Shown here piece after piece: positions 21,723-31,108 of a DNA stretch of 64,000 nt (its first letter is position 1; each line of letters opens with the position of its first letter). Below the pieces are notes generated by a model. It saw only the letters and a program-made list of their open reading frames with translations, was not told the origin of the DNA and did not search any database. The DNA comes from CAVYPR01 sp963770505 (lineage in GTDB: Bacteria; Actinomycetota; Acidimicrobiia; Acidimicrobiales; RAAP-2). The stretch spans positions 558,001 to 622,000 of the forward strand of contig CAVYPR010000001.1 in assembly GCA_963770505.1 (NCBI GenBank), given 5' to 3'. The position numbers were made by a program, and so were the translations under genes.

Positions 21723-22760
21723 TCAGGGTGTGGCGGGGAGCGAGTAGTGCATGAAGAACTGCCACATGAGCTGGTTGGCGTTGATGAGGGTGGTTCCGCG
21801 CCCGACGCCTGTGAGGACGTGTGTTGTCGCTGTGCCGAGCAGCGGGCTGCCGGGCCAGACATGGCCCGATCCGGTCAGCCTCCACAACACGACTTCGGTG
21901 CCATCGCGGCAGCCGGTGTAGGAGACGCGGGTGGCGGTCTCTCCAAACGACGTGGTGCCGGCCGCACCCACGATGGTCTTGCCATCGTGGGGCTTCGCCG
22001 CGCAGCCGTCCGCCTTCACCCACTTGTCGATGCCATCCATGACCGAGTACTTGCCGCCCACTCCGTTCCACTTGGCAATCGGGTCGTTGACACTGTGGAA
22101 TTCCATGGTGGGCACCGGGCGGGAGGGATGGATGGAGGGGAGCTCGACCTGGCCGGAGACCGAGGCAATGGCCGCGATGTGCCGAGACGCTTCGGCGGCC
22201 ATGGTGTACGACATCATGCCGCCGGCTGACATCCCCGTGACGTACACCCGGCGCAGATCCACGGGGGTGCGGGCGGCGATGTTGGAGATCACGTCGAGGA
22301 GGAAACCCACGTCGTCCACGTGATTGGTGACCGGTAGACCACAGCACGCCCCGGCATCCCAGCTGTAGAGATTTGCGGGGCTGCTAGCTGTATCCGTGGT
22401 CCCGTCCGGATAGGCCACGAGGTATCCGTCCTGGTCGGAGGCCGCGTCCATCTGGGAATAGCTCTCCTGCAGGATGGCGCTTTGCGTCGCACCATGCAGG
22501 TTGAGCACCAGCGGCAAGGGCTTCCCATCGGCCGCTACCGGAGGCAGGTGAAGCCGGTAGTCGCGTTGGGCTCCGTGGTACGTCAGTTGGAACACGTAGG
22601 AACCAGCCATCGGTGCCAGATCGGCCGTCTTCCGCGACGCCCCCGCGGAAGGCAGGACGGAGACGGCGGCCAGGGCCGATCCGAGCAGCGCAGCCGCCAG
22701 TGCGACCACCGCCACGCCGACTGCGCCATGCCGAGAACTTCTCCAGCGTCCGCCGATCAT
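21723..22760 (-). CDS. Secreted LpqC-type polyhydroxybutyrate depolymerase / feruloyl-esterase-like hydrolase
   Basis: A 345-residue alpha/beta hydrolase of the PHB depolymerase family esterases. An N-terminal hydrophobic segment (about 13-35) is a signal peptide or anchor. The domain shows LVLNLHG (oxyanion region), the nucleophile S178 in TGMSAGG, probable acid D226 in HSVNDP, and catalytic H300 in GSGHVWPG. Two cysteine pairs (CC at 139-140, and C253/C284) may form disulfides, fitting export. Its 3' end faces the SDR gene; upstream there is a 374-bp gap. The true substrate (polyester or aryl ester) cannot be decided. Confidence 0.9.
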   Translation of the reverse strand: MIGGRWRSSRHGAVGVAVVALAAALLGSALAAVSVLPSAGASRKTADLAPMAGSYVFQLTYHGAQRDYRLHLPPVAADGKPLPLVLNLHGATQSAILQESYSQMDAASDQDGYLVAYPDGTTDTASSPANLYSWDAGACCGLPVTNHVDDVGFLLDVISNIAARTPVDLRRVYVTGMSAGGMMSYTMAAEASRHIAAIASVSGQVELPSIHPSRPVPTMEFHSVNDPIAKWNGVGGKYSVMDGIDKWVKADGCAAKPHDGKTIVGAAGTTSFGETATRVSYTGCRDGTEVVLWRLTGSGHVWPGSPLLGTATTHVLTGVGRGTTLINANQLMWQFFMHYSLPATP

Positions 22761-23134
22761 GGCGCGATGTCGCCCGAACGGTGACCCTGGCCCGCCGACC
22801 GGTGGCCATCGACTGCCGATGCTCCGCCCGTGATCATTTTCAGACCCCCCATGGACTGCTGACGGCGGTCAGTATTGTCGCGCCCGGGGGGCTCGGCGAG
22901 CCGCCGGGCCATCTGCCTGCCCGTGACCCGCAACGTGGCCGCCGGACGAGGAGAAGGCTGCTGGTGGACAGGTGTGGGCCGGCAGAGGGCGGAGCGGAGT
23001 GGCTTGTGGTGGCCGAGCGAGCGCCCGATGAAGCATGGAACTCAGCCGCCTGATTGGGCAACGGTTGACCGGGACCGTTCCAATGGGAACGCGAGAGACT
23101 CGTCCGTGAGGTGTGGAGACCTAGACTTCGCGCC
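22761..23134. other. Intergenic region between divergent genes
   Basis: No gene is supported in these 374 bp. It holds a perfect 6-bp inverted repeat, CGTTCC at 23076-23081 and GGAACG at 23086-23091, preceded by TTGACC (23065-23070), and a -10-like TAGACT (23122-23127) placed 7 nt before the next gene's ATG. Confidence 0.5.
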
Positions 23135-23518
23135 ATGGGGGAAGAGGACGAGCCAGAAATCATCGAGTGCGAGCTTCGGCTTCACCATGCCCGCCCAGAA
23201 GAGGGCCAGGGAGGCGAGTTGCTGTGGGCTGATTGGTCCGAGACCGCGGTGGGGGAGCCAGTCACGTTCAGGGCGATCGCCATCACGGGGAAGGGGGCGT
23301 GGAATGGTCCGCTTCCGCCCGGAGCGGCGATCTCTCCGCCAAAGGCATTGGAGGATCCCTGGTGGACGGTCTTTCTGCCCAATGGCAGGGGTGTCCCGGT
23401 CAGGGTGGGCCAAGTAGGCCGCCCACTGGCCATCGGGGACGAATTCAACTTGCCCCCTGGCCAAGATGGAGTCTGGGAAGAGGGTGTGGTGTTTGTCGGG
23501 GCGATCGTCATCGAGTAG
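23135..23518 (+). CDS. Hypothetical protein, small and acidic
   Basis: A 127-residue protein I do not recognise. It is rich in acidic and Gly/Pro residues, has no signal peptide or membrane segment, and its middle and end look like a beta-rich soluble domain (FRAIAITG, WWTVFLPNG, GVVFVGAIVIE). Third-position GC fits coding sequence. The ATG at 23135 follows TAGACT (23122-23127) by 7 nt and lacks a Shine-Dalgarno, as in other apparent leaderless genes here. Confidence 0.6.
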   Translation: MGEEDEPEIIECELRLHHARPEEGQGGELLWADWSETAVGEPVTFRAIAITGKGAWNGPLPPGAAISPPKALEDPWWTVFLPNGRGVPVRVGQVGRPLAIGDEFNLPPGQDGVWEEGVVFVGAIVIE

Positions 23519-23779
23519 GTCAGCCACGCCGGCGGCGAGCGGACACCCGACGAGTTCGTCACCCGGTACAACCTGTCCGGCCCGGCGGGCGGCACTGCCA
23601 GTCAGGACCTTCGTCGGGTGTGGCCCGTGCGATCTCGGCGGCGCGATGTTGTGAAATGACCTGCCTTCGGAGTGTGCACCACCAACGCGCGGCACGAGGC
23701 CTTCTTGACCTCGTACTCGAGCTCGAACGGGGTGCAGTGCCAAGAGATCACCTGCAAGGCGTCGCTAGGATCCGACTTC

Positions 23780-24253
23780 ATGCCCGACAGATGCGCACTC
23801 TGCGACGTGCCCGCGGTGGACGCCGGTTTCGGGAGGGTCGAGGTCTGGCGGGACTCTCTCTGGCGGCTGACCACGAGCATCGGTCCGGGCGACCCGACCC
23901 CCGGCTTCTCGTATCTCGAGCCGTTGCGGCACATACGGCATGTACACGAACTCGATGGAGACGAGTCCGCGACCTTCGGCCCGGTTCTCGCGCGCTGTGC
24001 AGCGGCGCTGAAGGAGGCGACCGGCGCTGAGCTGGTGTATGTGTACATCTTTGGGGGAGGTATCCCGCATCTTCATGTGCATCTTGCCCCTCATGTCCCT
24101 GGCGACGCGCTCAACGACTCGATCTTGCGGGGCGAATTCGAGGAGCGGCCGCTCCCTTCCGGTGCCGTGACCTTCCTGAGCAAAGACTTTCCCGAAGTGC
24201 CTGCAGACGAGCTTGCCCGTGTAGCTGACCGTGTCAGAGAGCTGCTGGGTTAA
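23780..24253 (+). CDS. HIT-family (histidine triad) protein
   Basis: A 157-residue protein with the histidine-triad motif HLHVHLAPH, the nucleotide phosphate-binding site of HIT hydrolases and transferases, and an N-terminal CxxC (CALC, residues 5-8) typical of zinc-binding HIT proteins. Members hydrolyse or transfer nucleotides from phosphoramidates or dinucleoside polyphosphates. The ATG at 23780 is chosen because the CxxC follows directly and TAGGAT (23766-23771) lies 8 nt upstream; an in-frame upstream extension is not conserved-looking. Confidence 0.8.
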   Translation: MPDRCALCDVPAVDAGFGRVEVWRDSLWRLTTSIGPGDPTPGFSYLEPLRHIRHVHELDGDESATFGPVLARCAAALKEATGAELVYVYIFGGGIPHLHVHLAPHVPGDALNDSILRGEFEERPLPSGAVTFLSKDFPEVPADELARVADRVRELLG

Positions 24254-24333
24254 TCGGCACACCGAGGCAAGCATCTCCACCAAGCTCATGCGAGCCTTCA
24301 GGGATCGTCGACGCAACTTCAACGCGGCCTGGC

Positions 24334-24681
24334 GTGAGCAAGATCGGATATCGGCGCTGGTTCAGTCGTACACTCTGGGAGATGGAGGCCGAGGGCTGGT
24401 ATCACGATCCCTATGATCGGCACGAAGCCCGATGGTTCTCGGATGGGGCTCCCACCGATCTTGTGAGAGACGGGCACCAAGTGACTCGCGATGCTCCGCC
24501 GCCTGATCCCCCGGGGCGACCTCTGGTTGCCTGGGAGGGTGACACGGACGGGCAGGGGGGCGCCGATGTTCGCCGGGCCGACGCTCTTCAAGAAGGAAGT
24601 GCGAATGACGGCAGCAGCAGAGAGCAGATCTCCAAGGTGGCTCGCGTCATCTTGAACCCTGGTGACTCAGATGTTTGGTAA
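24334..24681 (+). CDS. Small protein with a DUF2510-like GWYxDP motif
   Basis: A 115-residue reading frame with GWYHDPYDRHEARWFSDG near residue 21, resembling the short DUF2510 domain (GWYxDP...RWWDG) found in many actinobacterial membrane-associated proteins. The rest is hydrophilic, Asp/Pro/Gly-rich, with no membrane helix. GTG 24334 or ATG 24382 could be the start; neither has a clear ribosome-binding site. It may be a remnant of a longer protein whose membrane part is lost. Confidence 0.5.
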   Translation: MSKIGYRRWFSRTLWEMEAEGWYHDPYDRHEARWFSDGAPTDLVRDGHQVTRDAPPPDPPGRPLVAWEGDTDGQGGADVRRADALQEGSANDGSSREQISKVARVILNPGDSDVW

Positions 24682-24901
24682 GTGAAACCGTCGCACCCCG
24701 CGCCCCTGGCCGACGGGATGGAGTCATTCTTGCCCGTGCCGCTCAAACTCTCGTGGGTCGCGGTCAGCACACCGGGAACAACCGGGATGCTGTTCCGGTG
24801 AATCGCCGGTTGCGTCGGGAATCCGGATGTCATAGTGACGCTGAGGTCGCTGACAACGACGGCAGGCACGAACAGAGCGCGCACATCAGGAGGCAGGACA
24901 C

Positions 24902-25495
24902 GTGAGACAACTGGGCGTGGTCGAGTTCGTGACCCTCGACGGGGTCATGCAGGGTCTCGCCGGATCGGACGAAGACCGCGATGAAGGGTTCGCCTACGGC
25001 GGCTGGGGAGCGCCCTATGGCGACGCGGTGCTGGCGACCCGAGCTGGATCAGGGATCGGCGAGACCACGGCGTATCTCTTCGGCCGTCGCACCTATCAGC
25101 ACATGGCGGCCCACTGGCCGAACGAGCCCGATGACAACCCGATCGCCGCCAGCCTGAACGCCACGCCGAAGTATGTCGCGACGCGTTCACTGCGCGAACT
25201 CGAGTGGGCCAACTCCCACATCCTGGGCGCGGACATCGTCGCTGAGATCCAGAACCTGAAAGCCGAGGGCGAGGGTTTCATCACCATGCTCGGTAGCGGC
25301 GATCTCGTGCAGTCGCTCTTGGCGCTCGACCTGGTGGACGTCTTCAGGATCTTCATCCACCCTCTCGTACTCGGAACGGGCAGACGATTGTTTCGGGACA
25401 CCGATCGCCCCATCCGCCTTCGACTGACCGACTGCACGCCCACGACGACCGGCGTGCTGCTCTGCACCTACGAGCGCGAGCTGGAGCCGACCTGA
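24902..25495 (+). CDS. Dihydrofolate reductase-like (RibD C-terminal domain) protein
   Basis: A 197-residue single-domain protein of the RibD-C/YwjB family: VEFVTLDGVMQG at the N-terminus, LFGRRTYQHMAAHWP, MLGSGDLVQSLLALDLVD and FIHPLVLGTGRRLF. The fold binds NADPH, but the standalone family has no fixed substrate and is often annotated as dihydrofolate reductase without proof. GTG 24902 is well supported by AGGAGG at 24888-24893. It is a single gene. Confidence 0.9.
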   Translation: MRQLGVVEFVTLDGVMQGLAGSDEDRDEGFAYGGWGAPYGDAVLATRAGSGIGETTAYLFGRRTYQHMAAHWPNEPDDNPIAASLNATPKYVATRSLRELEWANSHILGADIVAEIQNLKAEGEGFITMLGSGDLVQSLLALDLVDVFRIFIHPLVLGTGRRLFRDTDRPIRLRLTDCTPTTTGVLLCTYERELEPT

Positions 25496-25818
25496 GTACC
25501 CCACTCACCTCGGGTGTGCCGTCCGCTTCGGACGGCAACGGACTGGCAATGCGGGTTGTGCCTTGCCCCGAATCGGTCAGGGTTCTCGGTTCCGTGTAGG
25601 AACTACGACGTGTGATTACAGGTTCGCCATGGCATGCAGCTCGTCTCGTCCCCCGGGGGGCGCCAGAAGGGCCCGTTTCGCAATCGCCGGCGCGGCACGG
25701 TGCCAACCATTCGTGCTTTGCAATACCTCTCGCACTTGCTTGGTGCCGGCGGAACCCATTCGGGTCGACGAGTCCGGAGATGGCCGTGCCGCGGGCGCAG
25801 TCGCGACGGAAGGAGCCG
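25496..25818. other. Intergenic region without recognisable genes
   Basis: I see no conserved coding sequence, tRNA or clear repeat in these 323 bp. Short open frames on both strands lack start signals and have poor codon use for this genome. Confidence 0.5.
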
Positions 25819-26118
25819 TCAAGAGCGCTGTGCCGACGAGTGGGTGTGAACCGTGTCATGGATGAGCATGATGCGCACCGACCAGAGCCCAGGACGTGGC
25901 TCGGGTAGCTCTTGCCGGGACCGGAGGACCCCCGCCAACGTGACGGCCTCGGCTGCGAGCCAAATGAACACACCGACGGCCAGGACCCACGGCGTGGATC
26001 CCAGCGACATGACGATGATGCCCGCAAGGGCGATGCCCAGCCCGAGGTACCCCACTCGGAGGGCCCAGACAGCCATTCTCCAGTGTTCGCTGTCTTGCAG
26101 TTCCGGCGCGTCATCCAT
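25819..26118 (-). CDS. Small two-helix membrane protein
   Basis: A 99-residue protein with two hydrophobic segments (VGYLGLGIALAGIIVMSLG and WVLAVGVFIWLAAEAVTLAG) joined by a short turn, an acidic N-terminus (MDDAPELQD) and a basic Arg/His-rich tail. This is the layout of small actinobacterial inner-membrane proteins of unknown role. ATG 26118 is preferred over an upstream TTG. No neighbour suggests a function. Confidence 0.6.
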   Translation of the reverse strand: MDDAPELQDSEHWRMAVWALRVGYLGLGIALAGIIVMSLGSTPWVLAVGVFIWLAAEAVTLAGVLRSRQELPEPRPGLWSVRIMLIHDTVHTHSSAQRS

Positions 26119-26355
26119 GTCAGGGATTGTTGCACGATGGTGCAAGCAGGCTCATTGGTCGTCCTCGCTGGCCGTTCCAAGAGCGTGCCCGGGTGACCCA
26201 ATGATGGGGTGGGCCGTCCGGAAATGCAGGACACAGGGCGATGCGTCGTCCCCTCCTCTGTCCAAGGTTCCGCCAGACAGTGCCCGCCATGCGCATAGCG
26301 GCGCGCAAGCGACCTTGGGAGACGCTTCAGACGAAGAGTCGCATACGCTCCCTCC

Positions 26356-26931
26356 ATGAGGTTCCGCGCCACCGCCTCGCTCATGTTGGGGTTGGCGGCG
26401 CTCACTTCCGCATTCGTGACGACGATCTCCAATGGATCTGCGGGCGCCGGGCGACAGGCCGGAGCTCCTCCATCGAGCCTGTCGACGACAGGGGTTTCGA
26501 CTGACGCTGGTACAGGGCCACCACTCTGCAGGGTCCGTGACGAGGTCGAGCGCCTAACGGTGAACCGCACCGATGCCTTGCCGCAAAACGGCTCCACCTT
26601 CTCGTTTCCCGCGAGAGTCACCATACGGTCGACGGCGGTCACCCAGGCAGTAGCGCAGGCTGCCTGCGCTCTTCCGCCGGTGCCAGCAACAAAGGTGCTC
26701 AACTGCCCAGCCGACTTCGGCATCGTCTATGACTTGATCTTCACCCGTGAGACAGGGGGAGCGGTGGAGCCCGTTACGGCCGATGCGACGGGCTGCCAGT
26801 TCCTCAAGGGTGCCGACCCAGGCACGCAGGCGATGTTCACTTCGGATGTGTTCTGGGCAAAGCTGGGCCGAGCGATGGGGCTGGATCATCCCACGAATGC
26901 GACGTTTCGCGGGAGACAACGACCAGCATGA
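26356..26931 (+). CDS. Secreted hypothetical protein
   Basis: A 191-residue protein with a Sec signal peptide (MRFRATASLMLGLAALTSAFV, cleavage likely soon after). The mature part has four cysteines (near residues 58, 103, 116 and 147), which suggests an extracytoplasmic disulfide-bonded domain. The family is not recognised. The ATG follows TACGCT (26344-26349) by 6 nt and lacks a Shine-Dalgarno, suggesting a leaderless transcript. Confidence 0.65.
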   Translation: MRFRATASLMLGLAALTSAFVTTISNGSAGAGRQAGAPPSSLSTTGVSTDAGTGPPLCRVRDEVERLTVNRTDALPQNGSTFSFPARVTIRSTAVTQAVAQAACALPPVPATKVLNCPADFGIVYDLIFTRETGGAVEPVTADATGCQFLKGADPGTQAMFTSDVFWAKLGRAMGLDHPTNATFRGRQRPA

Positions 26932-27134
26932 GAGACAGGCTTAGTAGCCGGTGTAAGTGGCATTCGGCAGCGCTAGGGCCGATCAGCCTGGGTCACTTAG
27001 TAATCGGAGCAAAGCAATCCCACGGGCATCTTGGACACCTTGCTGTTCGGGAGTGGGTCAACTTGTCGCCTCGATGGGTCCGGCGGCATGTGCATGTTCC
27101 CCTGATCGGAGAGCTGTTCGAAGATGGACTTGAC

Positions 27135-27662
27135 CTACGGGGCGGATTCTCCGAGAGAACGGGTGTAGAGATTCCGGATGTCGCTGTCCACCTGGGCTTG
27201 CTTCCAGTAGGTGAATCCGAGCTTGAGGCAGACGCTCTGTGAGGCAGGGTTCTCTGGGGCGATGATTGCCAGCAGTTCACCCGCATACGTCTGGCGGGCC
27301 TTGGCCAGCAGAGCCCGGCTGGCCTCGGTGGCGTACCCGAGGCCCCTACGCTCCGGCACCAGGCGGTATCCCCACTCCAGCCAAGTCTTGCCATCGGTGT
27401 TGATGTAGTCGACGCCGGTGTATCCCACGACAAGCCCAGAAGACAGCTCGACCACCGGCTGTTTGGCGAACGGGACGGCCTGGCAGACGGCGATCATGTG
27501 GTCGAACCTGTCGTGGGCCTGCTCCTCGGTGAGAAGACCGGGGGAAAAGACCATGAAGTCCTCGTTGCAGAAAAGCTCGACGAAGCGGTCCCGGTCTGCC
27601 TCAAGGGGCATGCGCACCAGGAGGCGCTCGGTTGCTACGGCATCCAGATCCGAACCAGTCAC
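27135..27662 (-). CDS. GNAT acetyltransferase, RimJ/RimL type
   Basis: A 175-residue acetyltransferase. It has the family opening TERLLVRMPLEADRD, the acetyl-CoA motif in GYRLVPERRGLGYATEA, and the C-terminal NPASQSVCLKLGFTYW typical of RimJ/RimL-like enzymes, which acetylate protein N-termini or small amines. GTG 27662 is selected because GGGAGG lies 4 nt upstream (27667-27672); the upstream TTG lacks such a site. Nothing nearby indicates the substrate. Confidence 0.9.
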   Translation of the reverse strand: MTGSDLDAVATERLLVRMPLEADRDRFVELFCNEDFMVFSPGLLTEEQAHDRFDHMIAVCQAVPFAKQPVVELSSGLVVGYTGVDYINTDGKTWLEWGYRLVPERRGLGYATEASRALLAKARQTYAGELLAIIAPENPASQSVCLKLGFTYWKQAQVDSDIRNLYTRSLGESAP

Positions 27663-27865
27663 TAGTCCTCCCAACGCTCATGTTGCCGCATTGCGACAGG
27701 AGACAGAGAGCAGATGCTTGAAAACTGTGCTCGGGGGGTGTTGCTGCGCAGCAGCGGGCCCCCGGCATTGGCGGACGGCTGTGAGCATCGGTCTGAACTC
27801 CATCCGACCACGACGCGGCAGTCGAGGACGCAGTTTCAGCAGTGTTCCAAAAGGTCCGTCTGACG

Positions 27866-29143
27866 TCAGCCCGTGGGCGTAAAGCGAATCTGCAGGTGAT
27901 CAAGGCCGCGGAGAAAGAAGGTTGGCAGGAACTCGTACCGCCGCGCCTCCGGCGGTCCGTGCTCTTCCTCTGTGATCGTGATGTCGCGCATTCGGTCGAG
28001 AAACCGGTTCAGCGTTACTCGACCTTCGGCGCGGGCGAGCGGTGCCCCGGCACACGTGTGGATGCCATGGCCGAAGGCAATGTGCTGGCGGGCGTTCGGC
28101 CGGTCGATGTCGAAGTCATACGGGTCGTTGAAGACCCTCGGGTCCCGGTTGCAGGCACCGGGCACGAGCATGACCGTCCCGCCGGCCGGGATCTCGACGC
28201 CGGCCAGCTCGGTGTGCACGCGTGCCATGCGGAACTGGGTCCGCAGGGGACTCTCCATCCGAAGGGTCTCTTCGATGAAATTCGGGATCCGACCACGGTC
28301 CTCCCGGACCAGCTCCTGCAGGTCGGGGCGTTCGCCAAGCATGCGGAGCGCAAAGGAGAGCAGGCGCACCGTGGTCTCCTGGCCTCCTGCGAAGAGGTTG
28401 GCGGCGACGAGCGCGGCGTCCTGGACGTCGGGGGTGGTTCCGTCTGGGAACGTCGCCGTGGCGAGACCGGTCAGAACGTCGTTGCGTGGATGCTGGCGGC
28501 GGTCCTCGATGTACTCCATGAACCGCTCGTAGAGGAACTCGAGCGGCTTGTGTTCGAACTCCTTGTGAACGGTCGAGAGGCGCTCCCGGAAGAGTGAGTG
28601 GTCGGAATCGGGTACACCCTCGAGGTCGGCGATGACGGTAAGGGTGAAGGGTTCTGCGTAGTCACCCACCACCTCGCATGCTCCACTGTCGACGAAGCCG
28701 TCGAGGAGGCGGTCAGCGAACTCCCACATCTGGGCCTCGTTCTCCTTGAGCCGCTTCGGCGTCACCAGCCGCGACAGCAGGTGGCGGTGCGCCGTGTGGA
28801 CCGGGGGGTCGAACGAGGGCAGTTGGTCGCTGAAGGGCAGCTCATATCGGTACTTAGCGATGATGTCGCTGATGTCGTCGCCCTCCACCGGCACGGGAAA
28901 GGGCACAAATGGCCCGCTCACCACGTTGCACGACGAATACGTCCCCGCCGCCGGCGCACCCGGTGGGAACGTTGCTGGGTCGCTGTAGACCGCCATCGCC
29001 TCCTGGTGCCCCGTGATGATGAACAGCCCGAAGTTCGGGTCCCGCCAGACAGGGGACTGACGGCGGACCCAGTCGAAGTACGGGTAGGGCGCGTCCTGGA
29101 CCGAGCGATCGGTGAAGAAGTTGACGCTCTCGAACTCGGTCAC
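27866..29143 (-). CDS. Cytochrome P450
   Basis: A 425-residue soluble bacterial P450. The I-helix oxygen-activation motif is AGGQETT (252-258), the K-helix ExxR is EETLR (291-295), and the heme-ligating cysteine is C364 in FGHGIHTCAGAP. It should hydroxylate a hydrophobic substrate using electrons from a ferredoxin. GTG 29143 is supported by GGAGG 6 nt upstream. It is divergent from a 3Fe-4S ferredoxin gene only 40 bp away, its likely redox partner. I cannot assign a CYP family; the neighbouring catabolic genes suggest degradation rather than biosynthesis. Confidence 0.95.
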   Translation of the reverse strand: MTEFESVNFFTDRSVQDAPYPYFDWVRRQSPVWRDPNFGLFIITGHQEAMAVYSDPATFPPGAPAAGTYSSCNVVSGPFVPFPVPVEGDDISDIIAKYRYELPFSDQLPSFDPPVHTAHRHLLSRLVTPKRLKENEAQMWEFADRLLDGFVDSGACEVVGDYAEPFTLTVIADLEGVPDSDHSLFRERLSTVHKEFEHKPLEFLYERFMEYIEDRRQHPRNDVLTGLATATFPDGTTPDVQDAALVAANLFAGGQETTVRLLSFALRMLGERPDLQELVREDRGRIPNFIEETLRMESPLRTQFRMARVHTELAGVEIPAGGTVMLVPGACNRDPRVFNDPYDFDIDRPNARQHIAFGHGIHTCAGAPLARAEGRVTLNRFLDRMRDITITEEEHGPPEARRYEFLPTFFLRGLDHLQIRFTPTG

Positions 29144-29183
29144 GCGATTCCTCCATCCGTGATCGGGGACGTACGCTGGCCAT

Positions 29184-29393
29184 GTGGCTCTGCGGATCGT
29201 GATCGATCGTGAGCGGTGCATGGGGTCGGGCCACTGCACCTACGAAGCGCCGGGTGTCTTCGTGCTGGACGACGACGGCATCTCGACGGTGGCGCTTCCG
29301 ACCGCCGCATCCGAGGAGCAGGTGATGGCCGCCGCCCGCAAGTGCCCGACCCAGGCGATAACCGTGCGCGACGATGAGCCGAAGACGGGCTGA
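29184..29393 (+). CDS. 3Fe-4S ferredoxin, P450 partner
   Basis: A 69-residue ferredoxin. The first cluster loop is C-x5-C (CMGSGHC), lacking the second cysteine of a 4Fe-4S loop, and the third ligand lies in KCPTQAI, the pattern of actinobacterial single-cluster 3Fe-4S ferredoxins that feed electrons to P450s. GTG 29184 follows TACGCT (29172-29177) by 6 nt. The gene is divergent from the P450 and ends 3 bp before the end of the flavoprotein gene on the other strand. Confidence 0.93.
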   Translation: MALRIVIDRERCMGSGHCTYEAPGVFVLDDDGISTVALPTAASEEQVMAAARKCPTQAITVRDDEPKTG

Positions 29394-29396
29394 GGG

Positions 29397-31076
29397 TCAT
29401 CGCATATCGGATGGCACGACGCGGGTGGCGTGGCGGGCCGCGAGGTACCCGAAGACCATGGAGTTGGCGATGCTGGCACCAGGCCCCAAGTAGTGGCGGC
29501 CCATCACGGTGGCGGTGGTATTGCCGGTGGCGTACAGGCCGGGGATCGGCTTGTCGTCTTGGGCCAGGACCCGTGCATCTTCGTCGGTGAGGAGGCCCCC
29601 GCAGGTGCCGATGTCTCCCGGCAGGACTTGGACTGCGTAGTACGGCGGGCGATCGATCGGTCCGACGCACGGGTGTACCCGGGGATTGGGATCGCCCAGG
29701 GCGCGGTTGTAGGCAGATTCCCCTCGCCCGAATTCCGGATCGAGTCCGTTGACTGCGCTCTGGTTGAAGCGCTCGAGCGTGTCGGAGAGCCCGGCGGGAT
29801 CGATCCCGCAGAGGCGGGCGAGATCGTGGATGGTCCAGGCCTGCTTCAACATTCCGCTCTCGAGCAGTCGACGCGGAAAATAGCCCGGCCTGGACCTCAC
29901 ATGCGCGTAGCGCTTGCGGTAGAGATCGTCAAAGATCAGCCAGCAAGGGACGGCCGGAGTCTCCAGGTTCCGGGCGTACATGGCCCGGCCGACCTCCATG
30001 TACGAGTTCGACTCGTTCACGAAGCGCTTCCCCGCGGCGTCCACGTAGATGGTCCGGGGCCGTTGGCGGGCCTGATCGAGGGTGGATTGGCCGAACCGCC
30101 CCGTCCGGGGCGACGGCAGCCACCACGCCTCGTCCATGAGGTCGGTCTTGGCACCGAGGGCCATGGCTGCCCGGATGGCTTCGCCCGTGTCCCCGGGGTT
30201 GGCGATCGACCACTTTCCCTCGTTGGGCTGGTTGCCGCTGTACTCCTTGCGCATCTCGGGGTTGTGGGCGAAACCACCCGCTGACAGCAGGAGCCCGCCA
30301 CGGGCACGGACAAACACTGAACGGCCCGCCCGCGGCACCTTGACGCCGACAACGCGCCCGCCCTCGACGACCAGGTCCTCGAGGGGTGCGTCGGTCCAGA
30401 TCTGCACGCCTCGTGAGGTCGCGATGTGAAGCATCTGGGCGATGAGGGACGCCCCATTGGTGAGGAGCGCCTGGTGGCGCAGCCGGGCCGTGTAGGTCCT
30501 GATGACAACGCGTGCCGAGATCTCGAAGGCCCGGATACTTCGGTTGTAGTGGGAGAGCGATCGTGCTTCGTTCGTCATGACCGCCAGGCCGAGACTGGCC
30601 GCCAGCCCGGGCTGCAGTTTTTCGAGCCATCCGCCCAGGATGCGGCCGTCGAACGGGACAGGCTCGATCGCTCGCCCCTCGTCGTGGCCCCCTTTGGCCT
30701 CCGAGTAGTAGTCGCTGTAGCCGCTGCAGTAGGCGAACCGAACGCCTGCAACCTGGAGAAAGGAGACCATTTCGGGCCCCGCCGTCAAGAAGGCGCGCCG
30801 ACGAGCATCCGAGGATGCTGGCCCGACGTCACCGACCACCGCTTCGAAGTGGGTCATGGCGTCGTCGAATGAGTCAGCGACGCCCCGGGAGGCCATCACC
30901 GGATTGTTGGGGACCCAGACGACGCCGCCGGACATGGCGGTTGAGCCGCCCACCAGCGGTTGCTTCTCCAGCACGAGGACGCTCGCACCAGCGTCGGCAG
31001 CGGTCAGGGCCGCGACCATCCCGCCTCCGCCGGACCCGACGGCCACGAAGTCGACAGTGGAGTCCCACGTCGTCAT
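29397..31076 (-). CDS. FAD-dependent oxidoreductase, 3-ketosteroid-delta1-dehydrogenase-like
   Basis: A 559-residue flavoprotein of the FAD_binding_2 family. The N-terminal dinucleotide motif is VGSGGGGMVAALTAADAG (residues 13-30), followed by EKQPLVGGSTAMSGG, and the C-terminal FAD-binding end is GLYATGNTTATVMG with GPGASIANSMVFGYLAARHA. This is the pattern of KstD and related dehydrogenases of alicyclic ketones, and the length matches KstD (about 510-570). Steroid substrate is not proven; fumarate-reductase-like or other ketone dehydrogenases share the fold. It is divergent from the amidohydrolase gene across 136 bp. Confidence 0.88.
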   Translation of the reverse strand: MTTWDSTVDFVAVGSGGGGMVAALTAADAGASVLVLEKQPLVGGSTAMSGGVVWVPNNPVMASRGVADSFDDAMTHFEAVVGDVGPASSDARRRAFLTAGPEMVSFLQVAGVRFAYCSGYSDYYSEAKGGHDEGRAIEPVPFDGRILGGWLEKLQPGLAASLGLAVMTNEARSLSHYNRSIRAFEISARVVIRTYTARLRHQALLTNGASLIAQMLHIATSRGVQIWTDAPLEDLVVEGGRVVGVKVPRAGRSVFVRARGGLLLSAGGFAHNPEMRKEYSGNQPNEGKWSIANPGDTGEAIRAAMALGAKTDLMDEAWWLPSPRTGRFGQSTLDQARQRPRTIYVDAAGKRFVNESNSYMEVGRAMYARNLETPAVPCWLIFDDLYRKRYAHVRSRPGYFPRRLLESGMLKQAWTIHDLARLCGIDPAGLSDTLERFNQSAVNGLDPEFGRGESAYNRALGDPNPRVHPCVGPIDRPPYYAVQVLPGDIGTCGGLLTDEDARVLAQDDKPIPGLYATGNTTATVMGRHYLGPGASIANSMVFGYLAARHATRVVPSDMR

Positions 31077-31108
31077 GTCATGCCTTCTCTCGCTCCTGAC
31101 GTGCCGCA

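Noticed and set aside
25353..26723. A 456-codon reverse frame across the accessory region
   Set aside because: No start signal, no recognisable motif, and it crosses the opposite-strand DHFR-like gene and two other better-supported genes.
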